Shown: positions 24,788-35,566, numbered from the stretch's first letter. The stretch: DNA of 48,585 nucleotides from an uncultured Dokdonia sp. (GCF_937910895.1 NZ_CALEMI010000085.1:1-48585), one strand, 5' to 3'. Notes: generated by a model from the letters alone, not told the origin. Numbers and translations are program-made.

Positions 24788-26126
24788 CTTTTAAAAATTG
24801 AGTTACTTTTTCTATTTCTACACCTATATCTCCAGCCCCCATCATTACCACCACCTTTTGGGGCGCTTTTTTTATGTTTGCAGCTAAAGCATCCTTTGTT
24901 ATTAATCGTTTTTTATCGAGTTTTATTTTTTCTAACAACGCTTCACTTGTCACTCCTTGAATAGCTACTTCTCTTGCAGGATATATATCCAGTAAAAAGA
25001 CTTCATCAAATTGTGAAAGTTGCATTGCAAAATCATCCATAAAATCTTGTGTTCTACTATACAAATGCGGCTGAAAAACTGCTAAAACGGGTGTATCCGG
25101 ATACATTTCTGTAACACTTTGATATACCGCAGCGATTTCTGTAGGATGGTGTGCGTAATCATCTATAAGCACACGATCTTCTGTTTTTATACGATATGTA
25201 AAACGTCTATTCACACCAGAATAGCTTAATAAAGCTTTGGGAAGCAAGCTGGTCGGGGAACCATAAAGCATCGCCATACCCAAAGCTGTTATTGCATTAG
25301 ACAAATTGTGTCTGCCAGGCAGGTTAAATTGCATTTGAGAAATCACCCCATCAGGGTGTTTAAAATCAAAATGGTACACACCATTTTCTACCGTTATATG
25401 CTGTGCGCTATATAAAGCATCATCTTCTATTCCTACCGTAAGCCCTTCTAAGGGTAATCCATTTTTGATAAATAAATTTTCTTTCGGAACAAGATTGCCA
25501 AATTCTTTAAATGTATTTTCTAGCGTAGTTGCATCTCCGTAAATATCCAAATGATCTGCATCCATCGAGGTGATACAACCGATATTTGGTTTCAGTTGTA
25601 AAAACGAACGATCAAATTCATCTGCCTCCACCACAATTACCTCATTTCCTTTTTGAATCAGATTGCTATTATAATTATTGGTGATTCCACCTATAAAAGC
25701 CGTCACTTTCGCACCCGTTTCTGCAAGTAAATGTCCTAAGATACTAGAGGTGGTTGTTTTTCCATGAGTACCTGCTACTGCCAGACTGTAATGTGCATTT
25801 GCGATCATACCAAGTACTTCGGCTCTTTTTTTAATGGTATATCCGCTTTCGCGAAAGCGTACCAATTCTCCAAAATCTTTGGTAACCGCAGGCGTATATA
25901 CAACGAGCGTATCTGCAGGTTTAAAATTTGCATCTACCCGATCTCCCAGATCTTCAAAATGAACAGCAATCCCAGCCTTTTCAAGAGAACGGGTGACATC
26001 ACTAGGCGTTTTGTCATAGCCCGAAACATGTTTTCCACTTTTGTGAAAATAGAATGCCAACGCACTCATCCCGATCCCTCCGATCCCGATGAAATAAAAA
26101 TGCTGTATGTCTTTTAATGCGTTCAT
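24777..26126 (-). CDS. murC: UDP-N-acetylmuramate--L-alanine ligase
   Basis: Adds L-Ala to UDP-MurNAc, the first amino-acid step of cytoplasmic peptidoglycan synthesis. The 449-residue protein has FYFIGIGGIGMSALA (10-24) at the nucleotide-sugar-binding N-terminus, the ATP loop GTHGKTTTSS, VVEADEFDRSFL and DDYAHHPTEI, all typical of MurC. It overlaps ftsQ by 11 nt. A perfect dispersed palindrome (25844-25859) lies within the coding sequence and encodes RFRES (from VRFRESGYTIKKR) without disrupting the frame. Confidence 0.97.
   Translation of the reverse strand: MNALKDIQHFYFIGIGGIGMSALAFYFHKSGKHVSGYDKTPSDVTRSLEKAGIAVHFEDLGDRVDANFKPADTLVVYTPAVTKDFGELVRFRESGYTIKKRAEVLGMIANAHYSLAVAGTHGKTTTSSILGHLLAETGAKVTAFIGGITNNYNSNLIQKGNEVIVVEADEFDRSFLQLKPNIGCITSMDADHLDIYGDATTLENTFKEFGNLVPKENLFIKNGLPLEGLTVGIEDDALYSAQHITVENGVYHFDFKHPDGVISQMQFNLPGRHNLSNAITALGMAMLYGSPTSLLPKALLSYSGVNRRFTYRIKTEDRVLIDDYAHHPTEIAAVYQSVTEMYPDTPVLAVFQPHLYSRTQDFMDDFAMQLSQFDEVFLLDIYPAREVAIQGVTSEALLEKIKLDKKRLITKDALAANIKKAPQKVVVMMGAGDIGVEIEKVTQFLKDAY
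25844..25859. repeat. Dispersed palindrome inside murC
   Basis: A perfect CGCTTTCGCGAAAGCG in the murC coding region, read in frame as R-F-R-E-S. Its presence in an essential gene shows the motif is tolerated or favoured in coding DNA. Confidence 0.85.
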
Positions 26127-26138
26127 ATATTTCTTTTC

Positions 26139-26158
26139 ATTTCCGCGAAGGCGGAAAT
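26139..26158. repeat. Short palindromic repeat ATTTCCGC-GAAG-GCGGAAAT
   Basis: A perfect 8-bp stem with a GAAG loop in the spacer between the lipoprotein gene and murC, on the shared minus-strand transcript. A second copy with loop GTTC is at 29329-29348 and a degenerate one is near 13553. Confidence 0.75.
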
Positions 26159-26164
26159 CTCATG

Positions 26165-26995
26165 CTATTCACTAGCTTTTGTATAGTTTATTAAATCCAT
26201 ATCGTTTTGGTCATAAAGCGTTACATCTCCTTTGTCACTTAACTCATAATACCAACCAAAAGGTTCTTTCTCTATGCTATAGATTTTTGGATTTGTCACC
26301 GATTGTATAAGTTTTTGAAGTCGGCTGCCTGATTTCTTATAAATAGCAGCGTCAGACATCTTTACAAACTCAAAAGTTCGATCACTTTTTTCATCTTTAC
26401 TAGTTTCTATATACCAACTTCCTAAGATCTTTTCCTCTCTAAGCTGTCGTAGCTTTTTCTCATATTTTAACGCCACTTCTAATTGAGAAATCACAAATCC
26501 CCCCGTTGATTTATTGAGTCTCTCAACTAAATATGGATATCTTTCTTCTTGCTCAAAAACTGAATAATCATACAATACACCTACAATACTTTCCAATGGA
26601 TAAGAAGGATAGCCTATTTGATCTACAACCCCTCCCATCTCTGCACATTTTACAATGACTGGCCAATAGGCAAGATTTGCATCCTTATTGTAATTATGAC
26701 TTAACGTAAATACAGGGACAGGACCTTTCTGTAAATATGATTCTTTTCCTGGCACTTCAAAAAGAAGTGCTACACGAATCATATTACTTATAGAAATTGA
26801 ATCATAAGTCGCTATATTGGTTTCATTTAATAAAACCTCTTGATCTATTCTTTCTAATTCTTTCCAATATGCATCAACTTCTTCTTGTGTTTTCAAGGTT
26901 GAGATTTCTTTACCATATCGATCAGCAAGACTAGGCGTACAACCCGCTAATGCTGTAAAACCCATCAAGAACAATATGTTATAGACTAATCTCAT
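26165..26995 (-). CDS. Lipoprotein of unknown function inserted in the dcw cluster
   Basis: A 276-residue protein with a lipoprotein signal sequence ending in LAGC (C19), so it should be lipid-anchored and face the periplasm or surface. The mature part is mostly helical (STLKTQEEVDAYWKELERID...). A C-terminal segment of about 80 residues (GSWYIETSKDEKSDRTFEF... to GWYYELSDKGDVTLYD) looks like a lipocalin- or META-type small beta domain. I cannot name a family. It lies between murG and murC, 22 nt after murG's upstream neighbour boundary and 38 nt before murC, so it is probably co-transcribed with wall synthesis genes. A role in envelope biogenesis is possible but rests only on position. Confidence 0.7.
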   Translation of the reverse strand: MRLVYNILFLMGFTALAGCTPSLADRYGKEISTLKTQEEVDAYWKELERIDQEVLLNETNIATYDSISISNMIRVALLFEVPGKESYLQKGPVPVFTLSHNYNKDANLAYWPVIVKCAEMGGVVDQIGYPSYPLESIVGVLYDYSVFEQEERYPYLVERLNKSTGGFVISQLEVALKYEKKLRQLREEKILGSWYIETSKDEKSDRTFEFVKMSDAAIYKKSGSRLQKLIQSVTNPKIYSIEKEPFGWYYELSDKGDVTLYDQNDMDLINYTKASE

Positions 26996-27017
26996 TCTCT
27001 ATTTTCTACTTTTTATC

Positions 27018-28115
27018 TCACACTCTATTCGGCAACAACTTCTCCACTTCATCTACAATATGCTTGGTGGCATCGGGTAAGGCTAGTGTCTTAATAGTAG
27101 CACCTAATGCGTCTCTTCGCTCTTTATCTTGAATCAAACTTTCTAATTCAGTTTGAAACTTTTGATCTAATTCGCTCTGACGAATCAATACGGCTGCATT
27201 TTCTGAGGTAATCGCCAGTGCGTTTTTAGTTTGATGATCTTCGGCAACATTGGGCGACGGAATAAACACCGTGGCTTTCCCAACGATACATAGTTCAGAA
27301 ACCGATCCTGCACCTGCTCTTGAAATGATAATATCTGCCGCAGCATACGCCAGATCCATCTGGTTGATATATGCCATTACTTTGACGTCCTCAGATGCTA
27401 AGTGTTTGTATTGCTCGTAGTATAACTTCCCTGTTTGCCAGAGCACTTGAATGTGATGCTTTGCAAAAAAATCAAGTTGTTTACTTACCAATTCATTAAT
27501 TGCTCTAGCACCGAGACTTCCTCCAATAATCAAGATCACTTTTTTATCTGAAGACAATTGATATGTTGATAAAGCTTCTTCGCGCTTGTTTGCAATCGTT
27601 AATAAGTCTTTACGAACAGGATTTCCTGTTTTTATGATTTTTTCTTTTGGAAAGAAACGATCCATGGCATCATAGGCAACACAGATTTTCTGTACGCTTT
27701 TTGATAATAATTTATTGGTAATCCCTGCATACGAATTCTGTTCTTGAATCAACGCTGGAATTTTTCTACTGGTTGCTTTTTTTAGTAACGGACCACTCGC
27801 AAACCCTCCTGTTCCAATCACCACATCTGGCTGGAAACGCTTGAGAATTTGATTTGATTTCGTCAAGCTACTTAACAGTTTAAGAGGAAATTTAAGATTC
27901 TCTGGAGACAATGAACGCTGGATTCCAGAAATCCAAAGCCCTTCTATATCAAATCCTGCTTGTGGTACCTTTTCCATTTCCATACGATCTTTGGCACCTA
28001 CAAAAAGAAACTCCGTATCTGGGTATCTTTTTTGAATTTCGCGCGCAATTGCAATGGCAGGATAAATATGTCCTCCTGTCCCACCGCCGGATAATATGAC
28101 TTTATAAGGTCTCAC
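27018..28115 (-). CDS. murG: UDP-GlcNAc:lipid I N-acetylglucosaminyltransferase
   Basis: Converts lipid I to lipid II on the inner face of the membrane. The 365-residue GT-B enzyme begins with [18 protein letters not shown] (8-25), the hallmark glycine-rich loop. It has [27 protein letters not shown] and the C-terminal donor site [13 protein letters not shown] with [14 protein letters not shown]. It overlaps ftsW by 14 nt, consistent with tight coupling between the lipid II maker and the polymerase gene. Confidence 0.97.
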   Translation of the reverse strand: MRPYKVILSGGGTGGHIYPAIAIAREIQKRYPDTEFLFVGAKDRMEMEKVPQAGFDIEGLWISGIQRSLSPENLKFPLKLLSSLTKSNQILKRFQPDVVIGTGGFASGPLLKKATSRKIPALIQEQNSYAGITNKLLSKSVQKICVAYDAMDRFFPKEKIIKTGNPVRKDLLTIANKREEALSTYQLSSDKKVILIIGGSLGARAINELVSKQLDFFAKHHIQVLWQTGKLYYEQYKHLASEDVKVMAYINQMDLAYAAADIIISRAGAGSVSELCIVGKATVFIPSPNVAEDHQTKNALAITSENAAVLIRQSELDQKFQTELESLIQDKERRDALGATIKTLALPDATKHIVDEVEKLLPNRV

Positions 28116-29316
28116 TTAATATATCTAATGGATTTAATTCTTCTTCTTTTTCTGTGTTTACTTCCTGTACTTGATCACGTTTTGCACTCACGCTTAATAC
28201 AATTCCTATAGCGAGACACGTCATCCATATTGAAGTTCCTCCACTACTGACTAAGGGAAGCGTTTGTCCAGTTACTGGAAATAATTCTACAGCAACTGCC
28301 ATGTTAATAAGTGCTTGAAATACAATAGGCATTCCCACGCCTATCACTAATAGTTTTGCAAATATGGTTTCGGCTTTGTGCGCGATGACGGTGATCCTAA
28401 ATAGTAGCAACAGATATAATAACATTAAAAACAAAGCGCCTATAAGACCAAATTCCTCCACAATAATTGCATATATAAAATCTGATGATGATTGTGGTAA
28501 GAAGTTTTTCTGTACGCTTTTACCAGGTCCAAGTCCAATAATCTGACCTGAGGCAATAGCTATTTTTGCTTTCTCAATTTGATAATCGGCATCGGCGTCT
28601 ACTTCATCACTTGCAAAATTCTCCACTCTGCTGATCCATGTATCGACTCTATTTGGGAATACGCCTGGAAAGGCTTTTGCTATAAGCACAAAAAACAGGA
28701 GTGCTACAATTCCTGTAGCAATGATAATTCCTAAATATTTTAAAGGATATCCACCTAAAAACACTAGTGTAACAATCATTAAAAACATAATGGCGGTGGT
28801 CGAAAAGTTGGCTGGTAAAATCAATGCGAGTACAACACCCACAGGAAGCCATAATGGAACCAGCGTTTCTTTAAAAGTCACCGCTTTATCTTTGATTCTA
28901 GAAAGATACCTTGCCACATATACCATAAGCACTACAGCAGCAAGGGTCGAGGTTTGAAAACCAACACCCATAAATGGAATCTTAATCCATCTCGCTGCAT
29001 TGGCGCCAGAAACAGTTGTTCCTTGAGCTAATGTTACAATTAATAATAAAATAACTAACGGTAAAAAGATGACTGAAAGCCCTTTAAAATAATGATAGGG
29101 TATTTTATGCACTCCATAAAGCATGGCAAAACCAAGTACAAGATGCATCCCATGTTTAATAAGGAATCGTATGGTATTTCCATCACCCCGTATGTAAGCA
29201 AGATTACTTGCAGCACTATACACTGGCAAAAAAGAAAACAAGGCAAGTAGAGCGACAATAGCCCAGATGGCTTTATCCCCTTTTAATCCTGCGAATATTT
29301 TTTTTGCGTTAGACAT
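28102..29316 (-). CDS. ftsW: SEDS-family peptidoglycan polymerase FtsW
   Basis: A 404-residue polytopic membrane protein with about ten hydrophobic segments that polymerises lipid II at the septum with its PBP partner. SEDS signatures are visible: [10 protein letters not shown] in the first half, [23 protein letters not shown] followed by IVEEFGLIG, and the C-terminal PLVSSGGTS. The PBP encoded at 33568-35559 is its probable transpeptidase partner. It overlaps murG by 14 nt; a 180-nt repeat-bearing spacer separates it from murD. Confidence 0.96.
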   Translation of the reverse strand: MSNAKKIFAGLKGDKAIWAIVALLALFSFLPVYSAASNLAYIRGDGNTIRFLIKHGMHLVLGFAMLYGVHKIPYHYFKGLSVIFLPLVILLLIVTLAQGTTVSGANAARWIKIPFMGVGFQTSTLAAVVLMVYVARYLSRIKDKAVTFKETLVPLWLPVGVVLALILPANFSTTAIMFLMIVTLVFLGGYPLKYLGIIIATGIVALLFFVLIAKAFPGVFPNRVDTWISRVENFASDEVDADADYQIEKAKIAIASGQIIGLGPGKSVQKNFLPQSSSDFIYAIIVEEFGLIGALFLMLLYLLLLFRITVIAHKAETIFAKLLVIGVGMPIVFQALINMAVAVELFPVTGQTLPLVSSGGTSIWMTCLAIGIVLSVSAKRDQVQEVNTEKEEELNPLDILSETL

Positions 29317-29496
29317 ATCTTCTATTACATTTCCGCGTTCGCGGAAATCTCATTATTTATAACTTATTTAATCGTTACGGTATTTTCTTTACTCTATATT
29401 CTTTACTCTAGTTATCAAAACACTTTGACAGGCTTAGTTTGATCATTTTTTGCTTTCGCCAACCTGCCTACCGGTAGACAGGAGCGAAAAAACTAG
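29317..29496. other. ftsW-murD spacer with several small repeats
   Basis: The spacer holds three things. A perfect inverted repeat, ATTTCCGC-GTTC-GCGGAAAT, lies at 29329-29348. A short direct repeat, TTTCTTTACTCTA / ATTCTTTACTCTA, lies around 29385-29412. A second inverted repeat, CCTGCC-TACCGGTA-GACAGG, lies at 29465-29484, framed by TTTCGC (29457-29462) and GCGAAA (29486-29491). These look like REP-type mRNA hairpins. None has a convincing minus-strand T run for termination. Confidence 0.6.
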
Positions 29497-30837
29497 CTAC
29501 AGATTACGAACGGCATTTTTAAACTGACGTCCTCTATCTTCATAATTTTCAAACAAATCAAAACTTGCACATGCTGGTGACAACAACACATTATCTCCTT
29601 TTTCTGCCACCTTATAAGCGATTTTAACAGCTTCGGTCATGGATTGTGTTTCTACAATGATATCTACCATATTTCCAAAATGACTCATAAGCTTTGCGTT
29701 GTCTACACCTAAGCAAATAATTGCTTTTACCTTTTCATTTATCAAAGGATATAAATCCCGATAATCGTTTCCTTTATCCACGCCGCCAACAATCCAGACC
29801 GTAGGTGACGTCATACTATCAAGGGCATAAAATGTAGCATTTACATTGGTTGCCTTACTATCATTAATGTACCTCACATTCCCAATTTTTAGGACTTGTT
29901 CTAAGCGGTGTTCTACGCCTTGAAAACCTTCTAAACTTTCACGTATAGTGGCTTTTCTGATATTTAAAAGGTTAGCAACAGTAGATGCTGCCATGGCATT
30001 TTTGGTATTGTGTTGTCCTTTTAATGCTAATTTTTGGATGGTCATAGTAAAGTGGTTGTTATCTGTATGTATATGTATCTTATTGTCTTCTATATAGGCG
30101 CCTTGTTCAAATTTTTGATGCATTGAAAAAGGCATTAATTTTGATTTTACTGGATGCTTTTCTAACCAGTCTGTAATCACAGGATCATCTGCGTCGTAGA
30201 TGAGATAATCATCTGGGGTTTGATTCATTGCAATTCGAAATTTAGAAGCGATATAGTTATCAAACTCATACTGGTACCGATCTAAATGATCTGGTGTAAT
30301 ATTGGTAATGATCGCTATATGCGGTGCAAAATCTACCACGCCATCTAACTGAAAACTACTGATTTCTAATACATAGATATCTTTAGATTGCTGCGCTACC
30401 ATTTTTGCAAAACTGTCTCCTATATTTCCTGCAACTCCCACATTTTCTTTTGCTTGCTCAAGGATATACCCAAGTAGCGATGTGGTGGTTGTCTTTCCAT
30501 TACTCCCCGTAATCCCAATGAGCATTGCATCTGTATATTTCGCTGCAAATTCTATCTCAGAAATCACAGGAATACCATGTGCTACGATGGTTTTTACAAT
30601 AGGTGCTGTCTCTGGTATTCCAGGGCTTTTCATTACTACCGTTGCTTCTAATATGGAAGCTTCTGAGTGTCCGCTTTCTTCCCAAACAATGTCAAAATCT
30701 GTCAGCACTTTTTTATAGGTTTCCTTTATTTTCCCGAAGTCTGAAACTAAGACCTCGTATCCTTTTTGTTTTGCCAGAATCGCTGTGCCTACGCCACTTT
30801 CTCCTCCTCCTAATATTGCGATCTTCTTTGTATTCAT
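29497..30837 (-). CDS. murD: UDP-N-acetylmuramoyl-L-alanine--D-glutamate ligase
   Basis: Adds D-Glu to UDP-MurNAc-L-Ala. The 446-residue protein has IAILGGGESGVGTA at the N-terminus, the ATP loop GITGSNGKTTTTSLLG (about 111-126), ITNITPDHLDRY and YINDSKATN, which together identify MurD. It lies 32 nt downstream of mraY, with the dispersed palindrome TGCTTTCGCGAAAGCG (30851-30866) in the gap, and is transcribed in the same direction. Confidence 0.97.
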   Translation of the reverse strand: MNTKKIAILGGGESGVGTAILAKQKGYEVLVSDFGKIKETYKKVLTDFDIVWEESGHSEASILEATVVMKSPGIPETAPIVKTIVAHGIPVISEIEFAAKYTDAMLIGITGSNGKTTTTSLLGYILEQAKENVGVAGNIGDSFAKMVAQQSKDIYVLEISSFQLDGVVDFAPHIAIITNITPDHLDRYQYEFDNYIASKFRIAMNQTPDDYLIYDADDPVITDWLEKHPVKSKLMPFSMHQKFEQGAYIEDNKIHIHTDNNHFTMTIQKLALKGQHNTKNAMAASTVANLLNIRKATIRESLEGFQGVEHRLEQVLKIGNVRYINDSKATNVNATFYALDSMTSPTVWIVGGVDKGNDYRDLYPLINEKVKAIICLGVDNAKLMSHFGNMVDIIVETQSMTEAVKIAYKVAEKGDNVLLSPACASFDLFENYEDRGRQFKNAVRNL

Positions 30838-30850
30838 ATCATTTTTTATA

Positions 30851-30866
30851 TGCTTTCGCGAAAGCG
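30851..30866. repeat. Dispersed palindrome in the mraY-murD gap
   Basis: TGCTTTCGCGAAAGCG, with a perfect 14-nt palindrome at 30852-30865, filling half of the 32-nt intergenic gap. Confidence 0.8.
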
Positions 30867-30869
30867 TAT

Positions 30870-32108
30870 TTATCTAATTTTTAAGGTAACAATGGTTAGA
30901 ATCGCGAGTAAAATCCCTACGATCCAAAACCGAGTGACAATCTTACTTTCATGGATTCCTTTTTTCTGGTAATGATGGTGTAATGGGGACATTAAAAAAA
31001 TACGTTTCCCTGTTCCTGTCTTCTTTCTTGTATATTTAAAATAACTCACTTGCAACATCACAGAAAGTGTTTCCATAAAGAACACTCCACATAGGATAGG
31101 AATTAACCACTCTTTACGTGTTGCAATAGCAAGGACTGCGATAATCCCTCCTATGGTAAGACTCCCTGTATCTCCCATAAACACTTGAGCCGGGTAGGTG
31201 TTATACCATAAAAAGCCGACCAGTGCTCCTACAAAAGCTGTGATAAAAATTACCATCTCCCCACTGTTAGGGATATACATGACATTGAGATAATCACTAA
31301 AAATAATATTACCCGAAACCCATGCAAATATGCCCAAAGTCAATACGGCTATAGCACTTGTTCCTGCTGCGAGTCCGTCAATACCATCGGTTAAGTTGGC
31401 GCCATTAGAGACTGCAGTGATGATAAAAATGACGATAGGAATAAAAATAATCCAAGCATATTTTGCCCAGTTTGGATTGATCCAAGTGATTAGTTTTGAA
31501 TAGTCGAGTTCGTTATTTTTTGCAAATGGAATCGTTGTTTTAAGGCTCTTCTCTTCTTTGGTGAATTTTTCAGCGCTTTGACCTGCTGAAATTTCAATTT
31601 GCTCAATACCTTGTTTTTCTACACGCTCTTCTTTAATGGTAATATCAGAATGAAAAAACATCGTTGTTCCTACAATAATCCCAAGACCTACCTGACCGAT
31701 GACTTTATATTTGCCAGAAAGACCATCTTTATTTTTTTCCATCTTCTTTTTATAGTCATCTATAAAACCGATGACGCCCATCCAAAGCGTGGTCACTATT
31801 AATAAGATGATATAGATATTGTCCAATTTTGCAAATAACAATACGGGCAATAGCGTTGCAAAAATGATAATCAAACCACCCATCGTAGGGGTTCCTGCTT
31901 TTTCTGCTTGTCCTTCTAACCCTAAGTCACGTATGGTTTCTCCCATTTGTTGACGTTGTAAAAAACGAATGATTCGTTTTCCGTAAATCGTAGAGATGGC
32001 TAGTGACATTAATATGGCAACAGCAGCTCTAAACGTGATAAACTGGAACAATCCTGCTCCTGGCAGATTATAAGCTTCATCTAGATATTTGAATAGATAG
32101 TACAGCAT
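30870..32108 (-). CDS. mraY: Phospho-MurNAc-pentapeptide transferase
   Basis: Transfers phospho-MurNAc-pentapeptide to undecaprenyl phosphate, giving lipid I. The 412-residue protein has about ten membrane helices. Signature motifs are [16 protein letters not shown] (catalytic Asp pair), [12 protein letters not shown] and [14 protein letters not shown]. It is about 50 residues longer than the E. coli enzyme because of a charged extramembrane insert (about 165-210, rich in Glu and Lys), which is common in Bacteroidota. Start and murE stop share one base (TAATG). Confidence 0.97.
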   Translation of the reverse strand: MLYYLFKYLDEAYNLPGAGLFQFITFRAAVAILMSLAISTIYGKRIIRFLQRQQMGETIRDLGLEGQAEKAGTPTMGGLIIIFATLLPVLLFAKLDNIYIILLIVTTLWMGVIGFIDDYKKKMEKNKDGLSGKYKVIGQVGLGIIVGTTMFFHSDITIKEERVEKQGIEQIEISAGQSAEKFTKEEKSLKTTIPFAKNNELDYSKLITWINPNWAKYAWIIFIPIVIFIITAVSNGANLTDGIDGLAAGTSAIAVLTLGIFAWVSGNIIFSDYLNVMYIPNSGEMVIFITAFVGALVGFLWYNTYPAQVFMGDTGSLTIGGIIAVLAIATRKEWLIPILCGVFFMETLSVMLQVSYFKYTRKKTGTGKRIFLMSPLHHHYQKKGIHESKIVTRFWIVGILLAILTIVTLKIR

Positions 32109-33571
32109 TATTTTTCCAATTGTTTTAAGGTTTCTTCTACAATTTTATAATCATCAAAATCAAAGCGTTCTCCTTTGATTTCTTGATAGGTCTCATGCCC
32201 TTTTCCTGCGATGAGAATAATATCATGAGGATTTGCTAATTGACAAGCCGTTTTAATTGCCTGTTTTCTATCTGCAATGGATAGTGTTTTTTTATAGTTA
32301 AGTGGTTCTACACCTGCTTCTATTTCTTCAATAATCTTAGCAGGATCTTCACTACGAGGGTTATCACTTGTGAAAATAGCTTTGGTACTTAGTGCAGAAG
32401 CGATATGTCCCATCTTAGGACGCTTTGATTTATCTCGATCTCCTCCAGCGCCCACGACTGTAATCAATTGTTCGTTTTTAGTTCTGATATCGTTAATGGT
32501 TTCCAATACATTTTTTAAGGCGTCAGGTGTATGCGCATAATCTACGATAGCCGTGATATTTCCTTTAGAGATCAGATATTGAAAACGCCCACTCACACTT
32601 TCTAACTGACTCAGTAGTTGCAAGTTTTCTATAGGTTCTAAACCGAGTAATTCTCCAGTAGCATATATTGCCAATAAATTATAGGCATTAAAAGACCCAA
32701 TTAAACGCACCCAAACTTCTTGATCCTTTATTTTAAGCAATAAACCAGAAAGCTCATTTTCTAAAATCTGTGCTTTAAAATCGGCAACGGTTTTTAAGGC
32801 ATATGTCACTTTTTTTGCTTTGGTGTTTTGAACCATCACAGCACCGTTCTTGTCATCTATATTCACAAGTGCAAAAGCATCTTTGGGCAGTTTGTCAAAA
32901 AACTTTTTCTTTACATCTCTATATTCAGCAAATGTTTTGTGATAGTCTAAATGATCATGACTCAGATTGGTAAATATGCCTCCTGCAAATTGTAATCCTT
33001 CTGTTCGTTTTTGATGAATTCCGTGAGAACTCACTTCCATAAAGCAATATTCTACCCCAGCAGTATTCATCGTTGCTAGATATTTGTTGATTGTCAGTGA
33101 ATCTGGTGTTGTGTGTGTTGCTTTAAATTCTTCTCCAGCAATCATCACTTTTACCGTAGAGAGTAAACCTACTTTATATCCTGCTTTTTCAAAAAGTTGA
33201 TATAACAAAGACGCAATCGTTGTTTTTCCATTCGTTCCCGTGACGCCTACTAATTTTAAATTACGGGATGGATTTTCGTAATAATTAGCCGCCATTACCG
33301 CTAGCGCAGAAGCACTATCAGTTACTTTTACATAGGTAACTCCGTTTATGATTTGCTCAGGAATCTCTTCACAAATCACTGCAATCGCTCCTTTTTCTAT
33401 CGCTTTTACAATATAATCATGACCATCACTTTGAGTGCCTTTAATAGCAATAAACACATCATTTAACTCCACAAGACGAGAGTCAAAATGAAGATTTGTG
33501 ATAGCGACACCCGTGTTGCCAACAACAGTATCTAAGGGTACTTTATATAATATATCTTTAAGTAAGATCAC
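32108..33571 (-). CDS. murE: UDP-MurNAc-tripeptide synthetase, meso-diaminopimelate type
   Basis: Adds the third stem-peptide residue. The 487-residue protein has the ATP loop [14 protein letters not shown] (about 110-123), [15 protein letters not shown] and [12 protein letters not shown]. The substrate motif DNPR, in [11 protein letters not shown], indicates meso-diaminopimelate rather than lysine. It overlaps the PBP gene by 4 nt (ATGA) and mraY by one base, so three successive genes are translationally linked. Confidence 0.97.
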   Translation of the reverse strand: MILLKDILYKVPLDTVVGNTGVAITNLHFDSRLVELNDVFIAIKGTQSDGHDYIVKAIEKGAIAVICEEIPEQIINGVTYVKVTDSASALAVMAANYYENPSRNLKLVGVTGTNGKTTIASLLYQLFEKAGYKVGLLSTVKVMIAGEEFKATHTTPDSLTINKYLATMNTAGVEYCFMEVSSHGIHQKRTEGLQFAGGIFTNLSHDHLDYHKTFAEYRDVKKKFFDKLPKDAFALVNIDDKNGAVMVQNTKAKKVTYALKTVADFKAQILENELSGLLLKIKDQEVWVRLIGSFNAYNLLAIYATGELLGLEPIENLQLLSQLESVSGRFQYLISKGNITAIVDYAHTPDALKNVLETINDIRTKNEQLITVVGAGGDRDKSKRPKMGHIASALSTKAIFTSDNPRSEDPAKIIEEIEAGVEPLNYKKTLSIADRKQAIKTACQLANPHDIILIAGKGHETYQEIKGERFDFDDYKIVEETLKQLEK

Positions 33572-35559
33572 AGTAATTCTAGTGTAATAGTTTGATTTTT
33601 GACTAATTTTTCTCCTGGTTTCAAGGATTGTGTACTCACTTTTCCGCTTCCGCGAAAGCGAACATTCAACCCTACGTTTTCTAATAGAGCAATGGCATCC
33701 ATACCACTCATTCCCTTTACATTAGGAATGGTTTTAGGATTGCTATTTACCTTTTTGTAATATGCTTCATAATCACTCTCTATAGTCTTCGAATTTTCTT
33801 TTGCAAGGATTACCTCATCTACAATCGGAGTATCTTTATAAATCTTCTGTGCAATCTGCTGGAACACGGGAGCTGCTACTATATTTCCGTAGTATCCTAT
33901 TGATTTTTCTGGTTTGTGAATGACCACAATGCAAGAATACTTAGGCTTGTCTGCTGGAAAATATCCTGCAAATGAAGAGATATATCGATCTGCTTCAATC
34001 CAATATTCTACTTGACACGTTCCTGTTTTTCCTGCCATTGAAAAGTCTGGGCTATATATATTTTTTGCCGTACCACGACGCACGGTATTTTCCATCATGG
34101 CTTTGACCGCATTTATGGTAGACTGTGATGCAATACGCGGATTGATCACTTCTTTTTCAAAAGTCTCTACCGTGACATCCCATTCTTTTACTTGTTTGAT
34201 GAATCGAGGTTTTACCATTTCTCCATCATTGGCAATGGCATTATAGAAGGTCAGCGTTTGTAATGGCGTAAGTTCTACTCCGTATCCAAAAGCCATCCAC
34301 GGTAATGTGGTACCATACCAATTCTTATCTCCTGGGTATGGAAATTTCGGTTCTCCCTCACCTTTAATTTCCAGACCCAACTTTTCATTAAGCCCCATGT
34401 TAAAGAGTCGGTCTACAAATCGCTTTGGATTTTTTGCATAGGGTTCATTAATCATTTTCGCGAAAGCGGTATTACTGCTTAACTCAAAAGCCTTCGCAAC
34501 ACTGATCTTCCCATATCCTCCCCATTTGGAATCGACGGCTGTACGGTCGTAAAATTTAATACGTCCATTTTCTGTATCGATGACTTGGCTGGTATCAATC
34601 ACCTTGTCTTCTAGGGCTGCTACCATTGCCATCAACTTAAAAGTACTTCCAGGTTCATGCGACTCCCCTACGGCATAATTAAGGCGTTCATAATATTTTC
34701 CTTCTGATGTACGCCCCAAGTTAGAAATGGCTTTAATCTCACCAGTGGCAGTTTCCATCACCACCACACAACCGTGATCTGCTTTAAATTTTTCCAGACT
34801 TGTCAATAAGGCATTATGCGCGATGTCTTGAATATTTACATCGATGGTTGAAATTACATCATACCCATCACGAGGTTCTACGATATTACCTATACCAATA
34901 GGTTTCCATTCTCCTTTGGCTATTTTTTGTTTGAGACGGCGTCCTTCTTTTCCCCTTAAGTAGTGTCCATACGCACCTTCAAGACCTACACGGGTGTAAT
35001 AGCCGCTATCATCTTTACGCTCATACCCAACGGTACGCTCTGCCATTTTATCTAAGGGATGTTCTCTTTCCGTATGTTCTTCTATAATAATACCCCCTTT
35101 AAACTGCCCTTTATTAAAGAGTGGTAATGACTTTATCTTTATATAATCACCATAACTAAGGTTGCGAGCCACAAATAGGTATCTATTTTTGGTGGCGCGT
35201 GCTTTACGAAGACGTTCTTGGTAATACGACTCTGATTTCCCTAAAAGGCCTGCCAATCCATTACTAAGACCCACTACATATTCATTAAAATCTGTATCTG
35301 ATGGAGAAACAGCATCCCATCGTATATCATATTTAATCACCGATGTTGCTAGTAAACTTCCGTCTCCTGCATATAGATTTCCACGAGTTGCTGGAATCGT
35401 GACCATTTTTTCTGTAGCTGTGGTCGCCATCTCTCTGTATTTGGCTCCTTGAAAAAACTGAATAGCAATTAATTTGTACGTCACGAGAAGGGCGAAGATG
35501 AACATACATCCTGCCACAAAATACAATCGGTTTAATATGTTCTTCTCGTTGGTTGCCAT
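33568..35559 (-). CDS. ftsI: Division-specific penicillin-binding protein with PASTA domain
   Basis: A class B PBP (transpeptidase) of 663 residues acting with FtsW at the septum. One membrane helix near residues 12-30 is followed by a dimerisation domain and the transpeptidase. Active-site motifs are SxxK in GSTFKLMAM, SxN in SSNTAFAKM and KTG in AGKTGTCQVEYW. The last 60 residues (IPNVKGMSGMDAIALLENVGL, then VRFRGSGKVSTQSLKPGEKL) form a PASTA domain. Two variants of the dispersed palindrome fall in the gene: 33645-33660, encoding RFRGS in the PASTA, and 34455-34468, encoding TAFAK at the SxN motif. Confidence 0.96.
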   Translation of the reverse strand: MATNEKNILNRLYFVAGCMFIFALLVTYKLIAIQFFQGAKYREMATTATEKMVTIPATRGNLYAGDGSLLATSVIKYDIRWDAVSPSDTDFNEYVVGLSNGLAGLLGKSESYYQERLRKARATKNRYLFVARNLSYGDYIKIKSLPLFNKGQFKGGIIIEEHTEREHPLDKMAERTVGYERKDDSGYYTRVGLEGAYGHYLRGKEGRRLKQKIAKGEWKPIGIGNIVEPRDGYDVISTIDVNIQDIAHNALLTSLEKFKADHGCVVVMETATGEIKAISNLGRTSEGKYYERLNYAVGESHEPGSTFKLMAMVAALEDKVIDTSQVIDTENGRIKFYDRTAVDSKWGGYGKISVAKAFELSSNTAFAKMINEPYAKNPKRFVDRLFNMGLNEKLGLEIKGEGEPKFPYPGDKNWYGTTLPWMAFGYGVELTPLQTLTFYNAIANDGEMVKPRFIKQVKEWDVTVETFEKEVINPRIASQSTINAVKAMMENTVRRGTAKNIYSPDFSMAGKTGTCQVEYWIEADRYISSFAGYFPADKPKYSCIVVIHKPEKSIGYYGNIVAAPVFQQIAQKIYKDTPIVDEVILAKENSKTIESDYEAYYKKVNSNPKTIPNVKGMSGMDAIALLENVGLNVRFRGSGKVSTQSLKPGEKLVKNQTITLELL

Positions 35560-35566
35560 GGGAGAA

